Source: Ectocarpus siliculosus
Lineage: Eukaryota; Sar; Phaeophyceae; Ectocarpales; Ectocarpaceae
Assembly: GCA_000310025.1 (NCBI GenBank)
Contig: FN649740.1
Location: 3,959,774 to 4,023,773 of the forward strand
DNA: 64,000 nt
Direction: 5' to 3'
In this document: piece by piece, positions 46,927-58,575 of the stretch
Numbering within the stretch: position 1 is the first letter of the stretch
How the letters are laid out: every line of letters begins with the position of its first letter
Position numbers and translations under genes: made by a program
The notes under the pieces: model-generated
Seen by the model: only the letters and a program-made list of their open reading frames with translations
The model's database searches: none
What the model was told of the DNA's origin: nothing

Positions 46927-47750
46927 TGTAGCACGTCACCGGGGTCGGTGAGATCGCACCGGGTGTGATCTCTCCGACCCCCAAATCTAAGATTGAGCTC
47001 CTTTCAGCTACCGGAATGGGGTACAATGTCGTACCTTTTACACGTGGGGACGGTGTCAGCCGAGCGCCACTCCTGTATGTACGTTTGCATGGTCCCGGTT
47101 CACGCCGGAAGCCGGTTGTTTTCATTTTTTAATTGGTATGGAAGTTGCCAACTGCACACTCAACCAAACACACAACATACAAGCCGCACCCTACCCCACC
47201 TTTCACAACACGAAACGAGTGTAACTGCTGCGTACGTACTGGTATCCATAGGGGAAGACCGAAACGAAAGCGGGAGACAACTGATACCGTATGTACCGGT
47301 ACCCCAGATGGAAACGACGTCGTTTGTTGTCGTCACGCCATCGCCAAACTCGCATCAAACACAAGACCACTCGCTGCATGGAAACCTGTTACGTACCAGC
47401 GTACGTCGTCGTCACCGGTGTGCTTCCAACAAGCAACAACGGTACCTACACGTGTGGTTCTATTCTGATCAATGCCTACACTGGTATCATTACTATGGTA
47501 CAGGTCGGGGAGATGGCACCGTGGTGCGTGCATGCAACGACTGTGTGTTAGTCTTCTGGGATCGCACCGGTCGGAGAGATCGCATCGGGGCTGCCTTGAA
47601 AAAATCGAAACGAAACGATTTACTTGCAGTTCCGCGCCAGGGTCGGAGAGATGGCGCCGGTCGGAGAGATGGCACCGGGGTGCGATTAAAACTCGAGGAT
47701 TAAAAAAAAAAAACAATCGCACCCGGTGCCATCTCTCCGCCTATTACGGT
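46927..47750. repeat. Cluster of GGTCGGAGAGAT hairpin motifs
   Basis: A short motif, GGTCGGNGAGATNGCRCCGG, recurs at about 46937, 47505, 47572, 47641 and 47659, and inverted at 46965 and 47718. Two pairs form hairpins: 46937-46983 (almost no loop) and 47662-47687 with 47715-47739, around an A-run. The interval between carries no recognisable gene. It may be a TIR element whose ends and subterminal sites are these motifs. Confidence 0.5.
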
Positions 47751-48169
47751 ATTCGAGACGTGCAATGTGATACGGAAGCTTCTCGATATGCCTGCATTCT
47801 AAGTGTTGTTGTTTTTGTTGTTGTTGTCTCCACAGAAAAAACCGTTACGGTCTATGCTACATCCGTACCGGTCCATCTGATGCGAACGTCGTTTGTGGTC
47901 AGGCCTACTATCCAGCCAGGTGACACCCTTGGAAGGAAACAATCAAATAGAAACCAGAACGCGGAAATTCATCACAGATGCGAAACAAGCAGAAAATGAA
48001 ACAGAATGTCTCCAGCCAGACATTTTTGGCGTCGCTGGTGACCTGTCGGCCAAAGGAGATGCAAGTGTTTTGACAGAGCCTTATTGCTCCCGCTTGTAAT
48101 GCAAGTTGGTCATGATTGCATCGAAGAAGGCTTGAAACACGTGCCTCCCCACCCATCCCCTTCTTTCAG

Positions 48170-49000
48170 GAGCGAATAGCAGCGAGCGCACTGCACAGCA
48201 CCGAGCTGGCCATGGCCTTACACGAGGCCATCTTCAGCAAAACGAAGAGCTCGCTGTGTCTCTCGTGAAGGGTGGGGCGCCCGTCAACGACAAGGACAAG
48301 AGGGGTGATTTCCCTCTCTATATCTCCGCCAGCATCGGCAACGTGGCCATCACAAAAATGCCACTTCAGAATGGAGCCGCTCAAGGGATGTACACCAACA
48401 AACACCGCTTCACATCGCAACATCCTGTTGCAGCACAGGCGTGATGCGAGCCCTCGTCGAGGCTGGAGCCGATCCAACCGTTGTGGAGACATGAATGACG
48501 AACCACCACTTTTCGCGGCCCTCTCGTGTGGAGGAACGCAAGACCACAGTGACAGCATGAAAACGATGATCGAGCTCGGTGTAGACGTTGTTGGGGATGT
48601 ATCGGCCGCGGACGGGTCAACGCTGTTTCATGTCGCAAAGCGTGATGGTGAAGTCGGTGCCCTCATCGAGGCCGGGCTCGACGTCGAAGCTCGGACAAAC
48701 GAAGGCATTGCACCGCTCAACAGCCGTGGCCCCAAAGGTGGAAGCTATGCGCTTACTCGTAAACTATGGCGCAGACGTCAACACACGGGACAACAACGGC
48801 AACATACCCCTGCATACGCTGGTGTATTCCCCTTAATGTCCGAGTGCCGCTACCCCGGGCATCGTCGAAAAAGTGGATTTCTTGCTGAAGGCTGGTGCCG
48901 ACGAGAAAATGACGGGCCATGAAGGGAAGACAGCATTGGAAAGGTGCAATCGCCACACATGGCATCCTTTTGCGATGGCCAGCGTACAAAAGCTGTTGGT
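48170..49000 (+). pseudogene. Ankyrin-repeat pseudogene, frameshifted
   Basis: Ankyrin signatures run left to right in changing frames: ELAMALHEAI, then EELAVSLVKGGAPVNDKDK, RALVEAGADPT, KTMIELGVDV, GALIEAGLDVEARTNEG, MRLLVNYGADVNTRDNNG with NIPLHTLV, and VDFLLKAGADEKMTGHEG. No single frame spans them. Breaks fall near 48230, 48430-48480, 48735 and 48835, with a stop (TGA) just after RALVEAGADPT. Introns are unlikely because breaks fall within single repeats without splice sites. Ankyrin repeats mediate protein binding; here the reading frame is lost. Confidence 0.6.
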
Positions 49001-49732
49001 TGACGCTCCGGCCGAGAGGGCAAATAGGACGTGGCGTCGCCAGGGTCTCCTGCTCATGTGCATCTCCCGCCACCGCACGAGGGAGGGACAACGTATGTGT
49101 ACGAACGGGGGCGATGCCTGCGACTGGAAGCTTGTTGCGACGTGGTCGCTCGACACGGGGTTAGATGCAGGGAAGGAAGGTCTCTTTCGAATGGTCGTAG
49201 GTTACATTTGATCTACAAGCTTCAGTTTTACCATGTTCATTAAACTCTAGTACACGTAAATCACCCCGGCAACACGTAAGATTGAACCGTTGACAGCGAC
49301 GATAGTTGTGGTCTATGTAGATGTTTCCGTGAGTCCACACTTTTTTCAGGAATTTGACCATCGTTGTTTTAGTGTCAGCACGCGCATGAAATGTGCCCAC
49401 AAACGGGCCTACGCCGAGACACTCCGTCTCTGAGTCTGACACTCTGCAAGAGATTGGTGGCCCGTTTGGTTTCACCATCGGCACTTTGGAGCAAAAGCCG
49501 GATCGACACAAGGGCCTTCCGTGTGGGCAGCGCTGATCAACGTAGACATAGATGTTTGCACGCGTTTCCGCGGTTCGGTTAGAAATTCGAAGGCGTTATA
49601 CGACTTTGAGCGATACCATTGGCATTTTTACGAATGGTTCCGAGACGTACACAGCGAGCCTTTGCGGCAGTCGTAACGGGAGACGGGCGAGCGCGGGTGG
49701 CATAACGTCGTGTTGGTGGCCGGTGCAGAATA
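49001..49732. other. Spacer after the ankyrin pseudogene
   Basis: I see no gene or clear repeat. Confidence 0.4.
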
Positions 49733-50290
49733 GGGTGGGAGGGGGGGTGTGTATTCATAGTCGTGCATGCCGTAGTCGTTACACCATTGACCTCGCATCC
49801 CTACAAAGCCGGGACGGAGCACGCCGGGCTCTCACCGGACCAGGCTCTCACATCACCAAGCGCGAAGCGCCGTGAGGTATTCGGCGAGTCGCATGAAGGG
49901 TGGGCTGCATCCTGATAAGGGTGTTCGGTATCTTGTGCTTACTTGCTTGCTTACGGATGACAGCTGCGTGTGACTTACTTTATTTTCTGGTGCTTTCACT
50001 TCCAGAGACAGTTATAAGCACTGTGTAACTAACTGCTTCGAGGGTGCTTGACCAATTTGACACAACGCGCTGCGATCATCCCCTTTGCGCGGAGTGAGGG
50101 TTCTCGACTCCGCACAACATGATCTACTCGACCACCATTGTAGTTACCGCAAAAAAAAACAAAGGCAAAAAAGAAAGTGGTAACCTGGTTGCCGAGCTCA
50201 CGAAGCGATTGGCTTGTTTTACAACGTCTTTGCCAAGCGATGAAAACCCAACCCGATGCCAAACACCGGGGGGGGATGGGAGGGGGGGGG
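49733..50290 (-). repeat. C-rich dispersed repeat, copy C (inverted)
   Basis: Reverse-complement copy of the family at 40610-41770. It begins with the G-run and the complement of GAGTACACCCCCC at 49737-49755 and continues through the complements of GGTCTAACGACTRCGGCATG and GCGGTAACCATGAATGG. It ends near 50290 at the complement of the GCCATCGGGTTGGG module and a G-run. It keeps the segment that copy B lost. Confidence 0.75.
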
Positions 50291-50424
50291 GAGTTTCTAA
50301 GAGGTTTTTGTGTCTCGTGGATTTCGCATTACATAGCGAAGTTTTTGAGGAATTTCTCCCTCGCCAAGCGTGCCCTCCGGGCCCGATCCCGCGGGAAATA
50401 TTTACCGGGTAAGGTTAATATTTT

Positions 50425-51939
50425 GGGAAAACGACACAACAGGGTATACCCTGGTCGAAAAGCGACACACCTGGGTACACAGTCATTAACAGCAGTAAAT
50501 GCATTCATATGATTGGTCAGCGCCCAATTTCACCCCGGTACGTCCGAAAAGGCGCAGGGTATACCCTGCAGTGTCTACTTTTCTCACCAACTGTACCCTG
50601 TTTTCGGAAGTATACCCTGACCTGACGGGAAATGAGACCCATTCATCAATCATTTCCCCCGCAGGAATTTTCCCAATCTCCTTTTCCCCTCCAACCATGG
50701 GGTACCAAACGGCGAATCTTCCCACCCAATAACAACCATGGCAACGCGGCAGGAATCCGTTTCCGCCCCTGCCAAACAACACCAACCATCAACTCTTCCG
50801 CTCTAAATCAACAATGGCCGGGCACTACCCCAGCACAGCAGTTGTTCCGTTTGGAAACATGCACCCGCGTACAATACCCCGTGCACCACTGCTTGCTGCA
50901 GTCTATATGCGACATGCACGGGTCACGCTACGAAAGCGAGACCGATCCAGCATGGTTGACATGCATATATATATATGCATGTATGTGCCCATGATGTATG
51001 GCGCTGCGCTGAGTGGGCGGAGGAGAGAGGCAGCAACACCACACACAGACACGCCCTTGACATCAATCATGGAAGAAGGAGCGAGCGCTAACAACTCTAG
51101 CAGCAGGACTGTGTCGTCTAACTCAATCACCCTCCCTGTGCTCGCGGTGTATTTCATCGGCTCATCCCGCTGAAGCCTGACGTCTTCTTACTACATACAT
51201 TGATTGGTTGGTCGGCTTGGTCGGCTGGTAAGCGCGACCGCTGCTGTTACAGCAGTAGTAGTAGTAGTTCAAGCAACAAACACATCGCAATTGAGACACA
51301 ACAGACAACACACCCACGCACACACGGCACAGGCAGGAGGGAGTGGCAGCGCCCAACGTTACCCGTGTAGTGCTGTGTCCATACATGCATATATATATAT
51401 ATGCATGTCAACCATGCTGGATCGGTCTCGCTTTCGTAGCGTGACCCGTGCATGTCGCATATAGACTGCAGCAAGCAGTGGTGCACGGGGTATTGTACGC
51501 GGGTTTCCAAACGGAACAACTGCAGTGCTGGGGTAGTGCCCGGCCATTGTTGATTTAGAGCGGAAGAGTTGATGGTTGGTGTTGTTTGGCAGGGGCGGAA
51601 ACGGATTCCTGCCGCGTTGCCATGGTTGTTATTGGGTGGGAAGATTCGCCGTTTGGTACCCCATGGTTGGAGGGGAAAAGGAGATAGATGGGAAAATTCC
51701 TGCGGGGGAAATGATTGATGAATGGGTCTCATTTCCCGTCAGGTCAGGGTATACTTCCGAAAACAGGGTACAGTTGGTGAGAAAAGTAGACACAGCAGGG
51801 TATACCCTGCGCCTTTTCGGACGTACCGGGGTGAAATTGGGCGCTGACCAATCATATGAATGCATTTACTGCTGTTAATGACTGTGTACCCAGGTGTGTC
51901 GCTTTTCGACCAGGGTATACCCTGTTGTGTCGTTTTCCC
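50425..51939. mobile_element. 1.5-kb fold-back element with ~555-bp arms
   Basis: The left arm (50425-50985) and right arm (about 51390-51939) are near-perfect reverse complements, from outer end GGGAAAACGACACAACAGGG to an inner palindromic ATGCATATATATATATGCAT. About 400 bp of spacer has no recognisable gene. The arms carry CAGGGTATACCCTG palindromes and GGGTAC sites like those in the 3755-5192 and 5200-5838 elements, although the rest of the arm sequence differs. The mirror frames in the arms are not genes. Confidence 0.85.
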
Positions 51940-52577
51940 TAATATTTTCAACACATTTCATTTTAAATCTCCACACAAGCAAAACGACTGTTCATGTTAG
52001 TGGAACCGCTTCCGCAAGTGTTGAAGATGTCACCCACTCCCCTGAAGGCGACCATTGTTCGGGCGAACAAAGCTTCGATGGAGGCAGTTGTGCAAAAAAG
52101 TAAGTACGCTTCAGACGAAGTGAAGGATACGTTAGTACGACATTCCCCCAAGGGCCTCCGAGGTTATTGTGGATGGCAAACATCCTCGGGATCAATTGAT
52201 GCCTTCACTGAAAACGAGGTAATCAAGGTGAGGAAATACGAAAAATAGAAAAATGGGATCGATCAGGTGATCTCCTACGATTCACACTGCCCTTCGCACA
52301 CAAGGCATCGAAGTACTATGAGATGGCCACGAAAGTGTGTTGGACGCGAGGGATCTACGTTGCATTTGAAGAGGTGTTGACTAGCAGCGACGACCTTGGG
52401 GCATGTGTGGCTCACGGCACAGATGTATTTGAAATCAGAATGAAGGGAGCGTAGGCGAGGGCGAGCTCTACAATGGATTGTGGTACACACGGGGTAAAGA
52501 TGGTCCGGAGTCGGTATCTGGTGATGTAGGGCCCGGTATCACTGGGGGGGGAGGGGGCGGCATCGTTACGGTGGTAG

Positions 52578-52609
<32 letters not shown>

Positions 52610-53006
52610 GCTTTCGTCCTGTTATGGCGATATTCCCCCGATTTTTTCGTGGTGAAACGTGTACTACCCTTTGTTGGGATATACACCTGTGTAGGTTGTA
52701 TCCCTGGCAGTTGGTCCTGTGTAGAACAGTGTGCAGAGGCTCACAGAGTAACTATAAAGTACACTTGTGTTGTAGACCAGATGATATGGTTGTATTGGCG
52801 CTTAGACTAGTTGGTCGAAGGTAGAGAAGAGAGAAAGGAGAAGCAGAAATAGAGAGAGAGTAGAAGAAGTGAGCGAGTAGGGGCAAGCACCATGGGGGCG
52901 AGCCATCCACTGTCATCACGGAAAGGAAACACACACGGGCTATTGCAACGTACCGATCACGGTAGTAGACGGTCAATCCGACCTGTGGCAACGTTTCTAG
53001 AATATT
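51940..53006. other. Spacer with GTT microsatellite
   Basis: A (GTT)n tract lies at about 52571-52611 and a GA-rich patch at 52815-52870. A plus frame at 51994-52248 (84 residues) is protein-like in composition but has no domain I know. No other feature seen. Confidence 0.4.
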
Positions 53007-53261
53007 TTAAGGGACAATAGTCTGATGTACCATACTTCTATGGTTCAATGTATAACCCGCAGGTGTGTACAATGATCCGATTACTGAATCAACATACCGA
53101 AGATTATTCCGGTAATACTCCTTAGGTGGTACCATAACCTTGTGCAGCTTGTCCTCCATAAATAAGGAGGTCTGCAGAGTTCGCCAGCCGACGTAGTTGC
53201 CTGGGTCACCACTGAACTTGGCGAATCCTCTTCGGATCTCGCCTGACGAGCCGGTAGCCAT
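53007..53261 (-). pseudogene. Second copia-type Gag N-terminus, truncated
   Basis: An 84-residue frame starting at ATG 53261 reads MATGSSGEIRRGFAKF, then GNYVGWRTLQTSLFM, the usual start of copia Gag (an F-G-x-NY-x-W block about 20 residues in). The rest of Gag is missing and the frame ends at 53007. It differs in sequence from the Gag at 57697, so it marks a different copia lineage. Confidence 0.5.
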
Positions 53262-54273
53262 GCTTACCGACTCTTGTGACTCTGGTGTACTAGCTCGAGC
53301 AACTCGAGGCTCAAAACCTGTTGAGGCAACAGCACTGTCACTGCAGTTGCTGCACAGCTATTCCTTCAGCTGTGGCTACAAAGTAGCTGGCATGTGATGC
53401 GAGGTTAGGTAGGCAAACACACAGAGTTATATTATTATCCACACAGACGCCCACTTGCAAGCTGTCTTCACCTGACGGTTACAGACTTGGCAACGCCTTC
53501 ACAATACCGCATAAACCCATGCAGTAGAAAAGAGTCGTTCTTGTACCGCAATTACTCCAACACCTACTACTTAAGTGTTCAGTACACTGGCCTGTGTGGA
53601 GTACAGCAGTACAAATCCTAATGACTGACATTGAATATTCCAACACCTCCCCGCAATGGAAGTCAGTTAGACAATAGTCATTCAATCAAAGAATCCAAAA
53701 GTCAGAAAGAGTTCTAGATCCTTTGGCTTAGGTAACGAACAGAATTTCGGCTGGACTGCTGTAGAAGCAGTATTCAAATACTTGAAAGCCGAAAAATAGA
53801 AACAGATGCTACCTTCGATTGGAATGTACCGGCAGAAGTGTCGTTACAAAGGTGTGTCCTTTTTCTGCTTCTCCAACATGTACTCATGTACTGGCTACGC
53901 TGAAATGTGCTGGCAGAAGTGTCGTTACAAAGGTGTGTCCTGCTTCTGCCTCTTAAACATGTAAGCTACGGCTGTGTACAAGAACGAGACTGAAACAAAG
54001 AGTCAGTGCCTTGTAGATACTTGAAACACACACGAAATGGTCTTGCCCTTGGATCACGACACATACTTGAGACAGTGTTTTGCGTCATGTACATAGAAAA
54101 CAGAGTCTGTCGTGGGCGCTATGCTAGAACAGAATTCGGAAGCATGCTACAAGAAGAAAAACATAACACTGCAAACAAACTGACAAGAATTCAGGGCCCT
54201 TCGCCACAATGACTGCTGCTGCATCCCCGAAGTAGGGAGTCGTCTGCTCCGGCTTAGAAGTAGCTGTCTTGTG
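53262..54273. other. Spacer between copia relics, with 81-bp repeat
   Basis: A direct repeat with 81-bp period lies at 53831-53992 (unit start GGCAGAAGTGTCGTTACAAA). Some of this DNA could be the 3' LTR of the copia relic, but I could not match it to sequence beyond 57700. Confidence 0.4.
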
Positions 54274-57200
54274 CTACCGGGTAGATGTAGTCGTCGTGGC
54301 CGTCGGTTCAGAGCATCCATACTCCCCCTCACCACGATTTCGGAGAAATGACGAGAAAAAGTCGTGGAAAAGAAGGATCGACGGTGTCGCGCGGCGAGAT
54401 GTAGCGATGCCGTGGTTGCTTGAAGGAATACCAACCGGTTGAAGTTCCAATACGTAGATCCCCCGAAGCGCGTGCGCAATGGCAGAGCTGTTTGATGATG
54501 CAGCTGCTGGCGGCTTGACGAACTCCTCCACTTGGTGGGTGGTGCCGTCCTGAAGCTCCCGTACTAGGGGCTTCGTTAATACTTTTGCCATCGCCAAGGG
54601 TGAGACGTGGTCGAGGGGGATGCAATCCTCATTGACCCATGAGCGAAGTGCGTGATAGCGGACCGCGATGTTCCTGGAGCACTTGCTGCCGTCCGTCTTC
54701 ATCTTCACCCTGAAAAGCCAGCGCGCGCCGATGATGCTGTAGGCGGCTGGAACAGAGGAGAACAGGATGAGGTCGGCGACTTCGTGGTCGTTGAGGCTGT
54801 CAAGCTCCTTGCGCATGACCTTCTGCCATTGGGTTGCTTGAGGTGAGGCCATGGCTTGCTTGCACGTGTTGGGTACTTCCACTGCTGCCGGCGGAAGAAC
54901 TTTGTCGATGCCACCAGCTCCAATATACTCGGTGTAGGAGTCGAGGGCGCCGTAGAAGGAGTTGATGGTTGCCAAATCGAGCTCTACCTTGCCGAGGGGT
55001 TGCCGTGTCGGGCTGCGGGAGGTCCTTGGTGACCGATGAGCACAGTCGTAAACTTATCTTGCCCGCGCGTGGACCTTGAGCGGCGGAGCGGCTGCGGCTG
55101 CTGGTGGCGTCGCTTGAGCTGGTGTCCGTAGGCTCGGTGTCCGTTTGCTCCAAAAGCGAAGTACCCTTGTTGATGACGTCCTCGTGCGGCGGGTCAGGCT
55201 AGAAAACATACTCGTCCGAAGTGTTGACTATAGGAGTGACAGCCGGTGGTTCCTCGATGAACGTGACATTGCAAGAGCTAGTGATGCGTCCCGTTTCCCT
55301 GTTGTAGGTGCGGAAGGAAGGGCTGTCGTTGTTGTACCCGACGAGAAGTCCTTCTCACGCCTTGGGCTGGAGCTTGGTGGTGTGTCCCTCGATCTGAACA
55401 AACGCACGCGATCCAATGACGCGCAGGAAAGGAAGATCAGCTTGCTTGCCGAACACGCGGTAGTACGGCGTGTCCCCTTGCAGTGTCTTCTGCGGTCGGC
55501 AGTGGATCAGGAACACCGAAGTTGCAGCTACTTCCCCCCACAGTTGTTTCGGTGGGAGAGCTTCGTTCAAAATGCAGCGCGTCAAGGTCATGATAGTCCG
55601 TCCTTCGCGTTCGGAGATGCCGTTCTGCTGTGGCGTATAGGGTCCGAGTGCAGGAGGCGAAATAGGGCCGATGAGGTCGGTGCTGACGACTTGAAGAGGC
55701 TGCGTGATGCCGTCGCTGTTGGCGGAGGCCTTGGCTGACTTAACCGAAGCCAAAGCAGTGTGCTGAACAGAAGCCGTTGTAGAATTATCAGCAGTAGTGG
55801 TGGGCGACGGAAGCTTGACGATCGTCACGTTGGCTCGTCCCCGCGGAAGACCCAAGCCAGAATTAGTGGTGAACGCATGTTGCGTAGCCACGCTATCGGC
55901 AGCGATGGCCAGGTCGAAGCGGAAGAGCGTGTCGCAGTTGTCGTCCGGTTGAACAGGAATTTGGAATGATCCCATGTCCAGGCATGGCGAAAGTGGTCGA
56001 AACAGAACTCCCACCCCATGCTTCGTCGCTGTCCCTCCTGAAAACAGGTGGCGCCCCAGGTTCGGTACGCAGAAGAACGGAAGGCGGATGGTGCGGGCGA
56101 CGCCGTGGCTTGGGAGACGTTGACCTTGAGAGCCCCCATGGCGGTACCTTGGAGCTTCCCTTTGCCGGCGACATCGATGACGAGCCGCGGGTCAATTTTG
56201 GTGTACTCAGTCATGTGCTTGGTGATGTCCGGCAGAAGATCGGTGTCCAGGAAGTGGCTGGAGGCGCCAGTGTCGACGGTCATGGTGAAATGATCGGGGC
56301 GGCGTGCGACGCGAGGAACGAAAACCCCACGCCGGAAGGTGGAATGGAAAGGGCCGTAAGCAGAACTCGGAGGGTGCTGCCCGGCAGGGTTGTACGCAGG
56401 AACCATAGTGGTGGATGACGGGGCGGGAACTAGTTGACCAAATTGTCCTGGTGCGGAGCGCCGTTGTAGTTGCCGTTGTTGTTGTAGTGTCCCCCGTTGT
56501 TGTTGTTGTTGTCGCTGTTGTTGTTGCCGCCGGTGTTGTTGTTGTTGTAGTGGCCGCCTTGATTGCGGCGGCGCATGTTGTTGTTGTTGCGCTGTCCTTT
56601 TCCACGTTGATGTCCAAGGTGCTGGCGACTGTTGCCGCCGCCGTTGTTTTATTGCGCGCAGCATTTCGAATTGTCATGGCGAGAAGTGTTGTGCAAAGTG
56701 CACCATTCGCCGTTCCTGCCGCCGGGAGCGTGTCCCGCCGGCTTCTTGCCGTGTTTCTTGAAACAACCTTGTTCTTCATGGCCATTCTTTCTACAAAACG
56801 TGCAGAATTTGTTGGTTGATGCCGCCATTGCGGAAGAGCGGCCCTTCGCAGCGCGCGAATTTTGGCTGTCGTTTTCCACTCGATTGGCGTGCATGTTGCA
56901 CATAATAATCATCGCTTCTTGTAGGTCGAAGTCGTCTTGCGACTCAGCTTGGTACTTGATCCGTTCATAGTAGGGCGGCAGCTGGTCCAAGATGATCGAT
57001 AAAACATGTCGTCGTCGATTGCTTTCCCCATAAGAACCAGCTCATTTCGCTTGTCGGCCAAACGAAAAAAAAATACTTCCGGGTCTTCATCCTCCTCCGT
57101 GGTCATTGCCCGGAATTTCTTCACCAAAATATCTTTCCGCACGCGCGTGTTGTTTTGATACATTTCAAGAAGACCACGCCACGCTGCAATGCCGTTGGAC

Positions 57201-57697
57201 AAAAATCCCGGTTTACCTCGGAACTTGTTGACGAAAGTCTGAAGAGCGCCGGCAGTAGCCATGTACAGGAAGTCTGCCAGGAAGGTGTTGTCACGGTGCC
57301 AGGCTCGAATGTCGTCCAGGTTGCTGATGATGCTGATGTCGTCCGTCCACAGAATAGAGGAAGAGACGTCCACCGGATCAGAAGAAGTCGCTATTATACG
57401 AGTCGCTGTAGCTGAAGCGGTGTACCAGAGAACGGTCGATGCGAGTGCGGCGACGGGTTGAACAAGGAGCTCGGCTTTACTCGCGGAATCTTCCTCTTCG
57501 GCTACCTTGCCGGCGTCGCCGTCTTTCGCAGCTTCCTTCGCGTCCGGTGCAGACTCGCGGGCAACAATGTGAAATACGTGCGGTCGCCTCATGCTGATGG
57601 TACCCAGAGCATCGGCTTTCCATTTTTCAAACCCCTGTCCATCAAATTTTCCGAGTTTGTCAAGCAGGTCGTGAGCGTCCGTCGTGGGCTGATCCAT
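54274..57697 (-). mobile_element. Ty1/copia retrotransposon relic, internally deleted
   Basis: Minus-strand order: Gag from ATG 57697 (KFDGQGFEKWK, helical core), shifted in frame near 57000, then the zinc knuckle C-x2-C-x4-H-x4-C (CTFCRKNGHEEQGC, about 56800). Protease DTGASSHF is near 56280. Integrase VVSTDLIGPI runs straight into PYTPQQNGISERE: the segment with the first two catalytic acidic residues and the DNG motif is missing. The RT start (SPQATQWQKVMRKELDSL, then ARWLFRVKMKTDGS) joins directly to the RNase H end (IAVRYHALRSWV, then LTKPL); the YxDD core is gone. Several frame changes occur. It is a dead, deletion-derived copy. LTRs were not identified. Copia elements are long-term residents of brown algal genomes. 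Confidence 0.85.
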
Positions 57698-58575
57698 GAT
57701 GACGATGCGGAGGACAGGTCGAACTAGACAATGACGTGGGCGTGCGCAGTACTAGACGATGAAGTGGGCTACTAGTGAAGCCCAAGTCGTCTATGCCGCC
57801 GCAGTCCAACTGCTACGGTCGTATCCCAACGCAGCAGGAACGTGCGCGGAAATTTCTGGAATATGCCAGGAAGGCTCACGCTTGATGAGTACCTGGTGTA
57901 GACGACGATGTAGGCCGATAGAGTGGCAAGCGCCTCTGATCTACGTGCCTTTTTCTTGGCTAAGCTGCTGAAGAACCTGCCGAACTAACGGCATGTATGT
58001 GTACCGTTTACCTGATGTCCCGTCGAACTCAGGTCTTTCCTTCTCGAAAAAATTCCACGAAAAAATGCGGAGAAAATACGATGTCTCTGAATAACGATCC
58101 CCCTATGGACGGGTAGACGTTGAGGTTAGCTTGTTGAACGTGTAGAACTTACAAAGCGCGTAGAACGTGAAATGGACGACCCAGATGAAGTCGTGGAGGA
58201 GGCCGACGAACTTGATGGAAGTCCTCACGTGCCTCGAAGAAGAAGTGCTGGCCAGCAGTAGATTCTTCGGTAATTTTGTAATTCTTCGGCGCGAGCGCCG
58301 GCTCTGACCTCGAATTTCTCGCAGCACCGACCCCCCGAAGAAAATTGCGGACCCTGACGACTTCGATCTTCCCGCAAAAAAATAGTCAGTCCGCACGACG
58401 CAAGGTAAACTCAATCCCAACCAACGAATCTTTTCTTCCTACATACGCTGCCCGAGATCAATCGACATCTCCACAGGGTGCGGAACAAGCTTCTACCAAC
58501 CGTTAAACAACGCATGCATCCAGAGGAAATAAACAAGCCGCTATTACCACCTCCTGTAAGGAATGTCAGCCGACC
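57698..58575. other. Possible copia 5' LTR/leader and spacer
   Basis: This lies directly upstream (in minus sense) of the copia Gag start, so the 5' LTR and primer-binding site should be here. I could not find matching terminal repeats or a clear primer-binding site. No gene recognised; a (GTT/CAA)-poor, unremarkable sequence. Confidence 0.35.

Noticed and set aside
50632-51732. Two near-identical proteins on opposite strands
   Set aside because: They are mirror frames from the inverted arms of the fold-back element, not a gene pair.
56415-56819. Val-rich 134-residue plus frame
   Set aside because: It is antisense to the Asn/Gln-rich spacer between Gag and protease of the copia relic.
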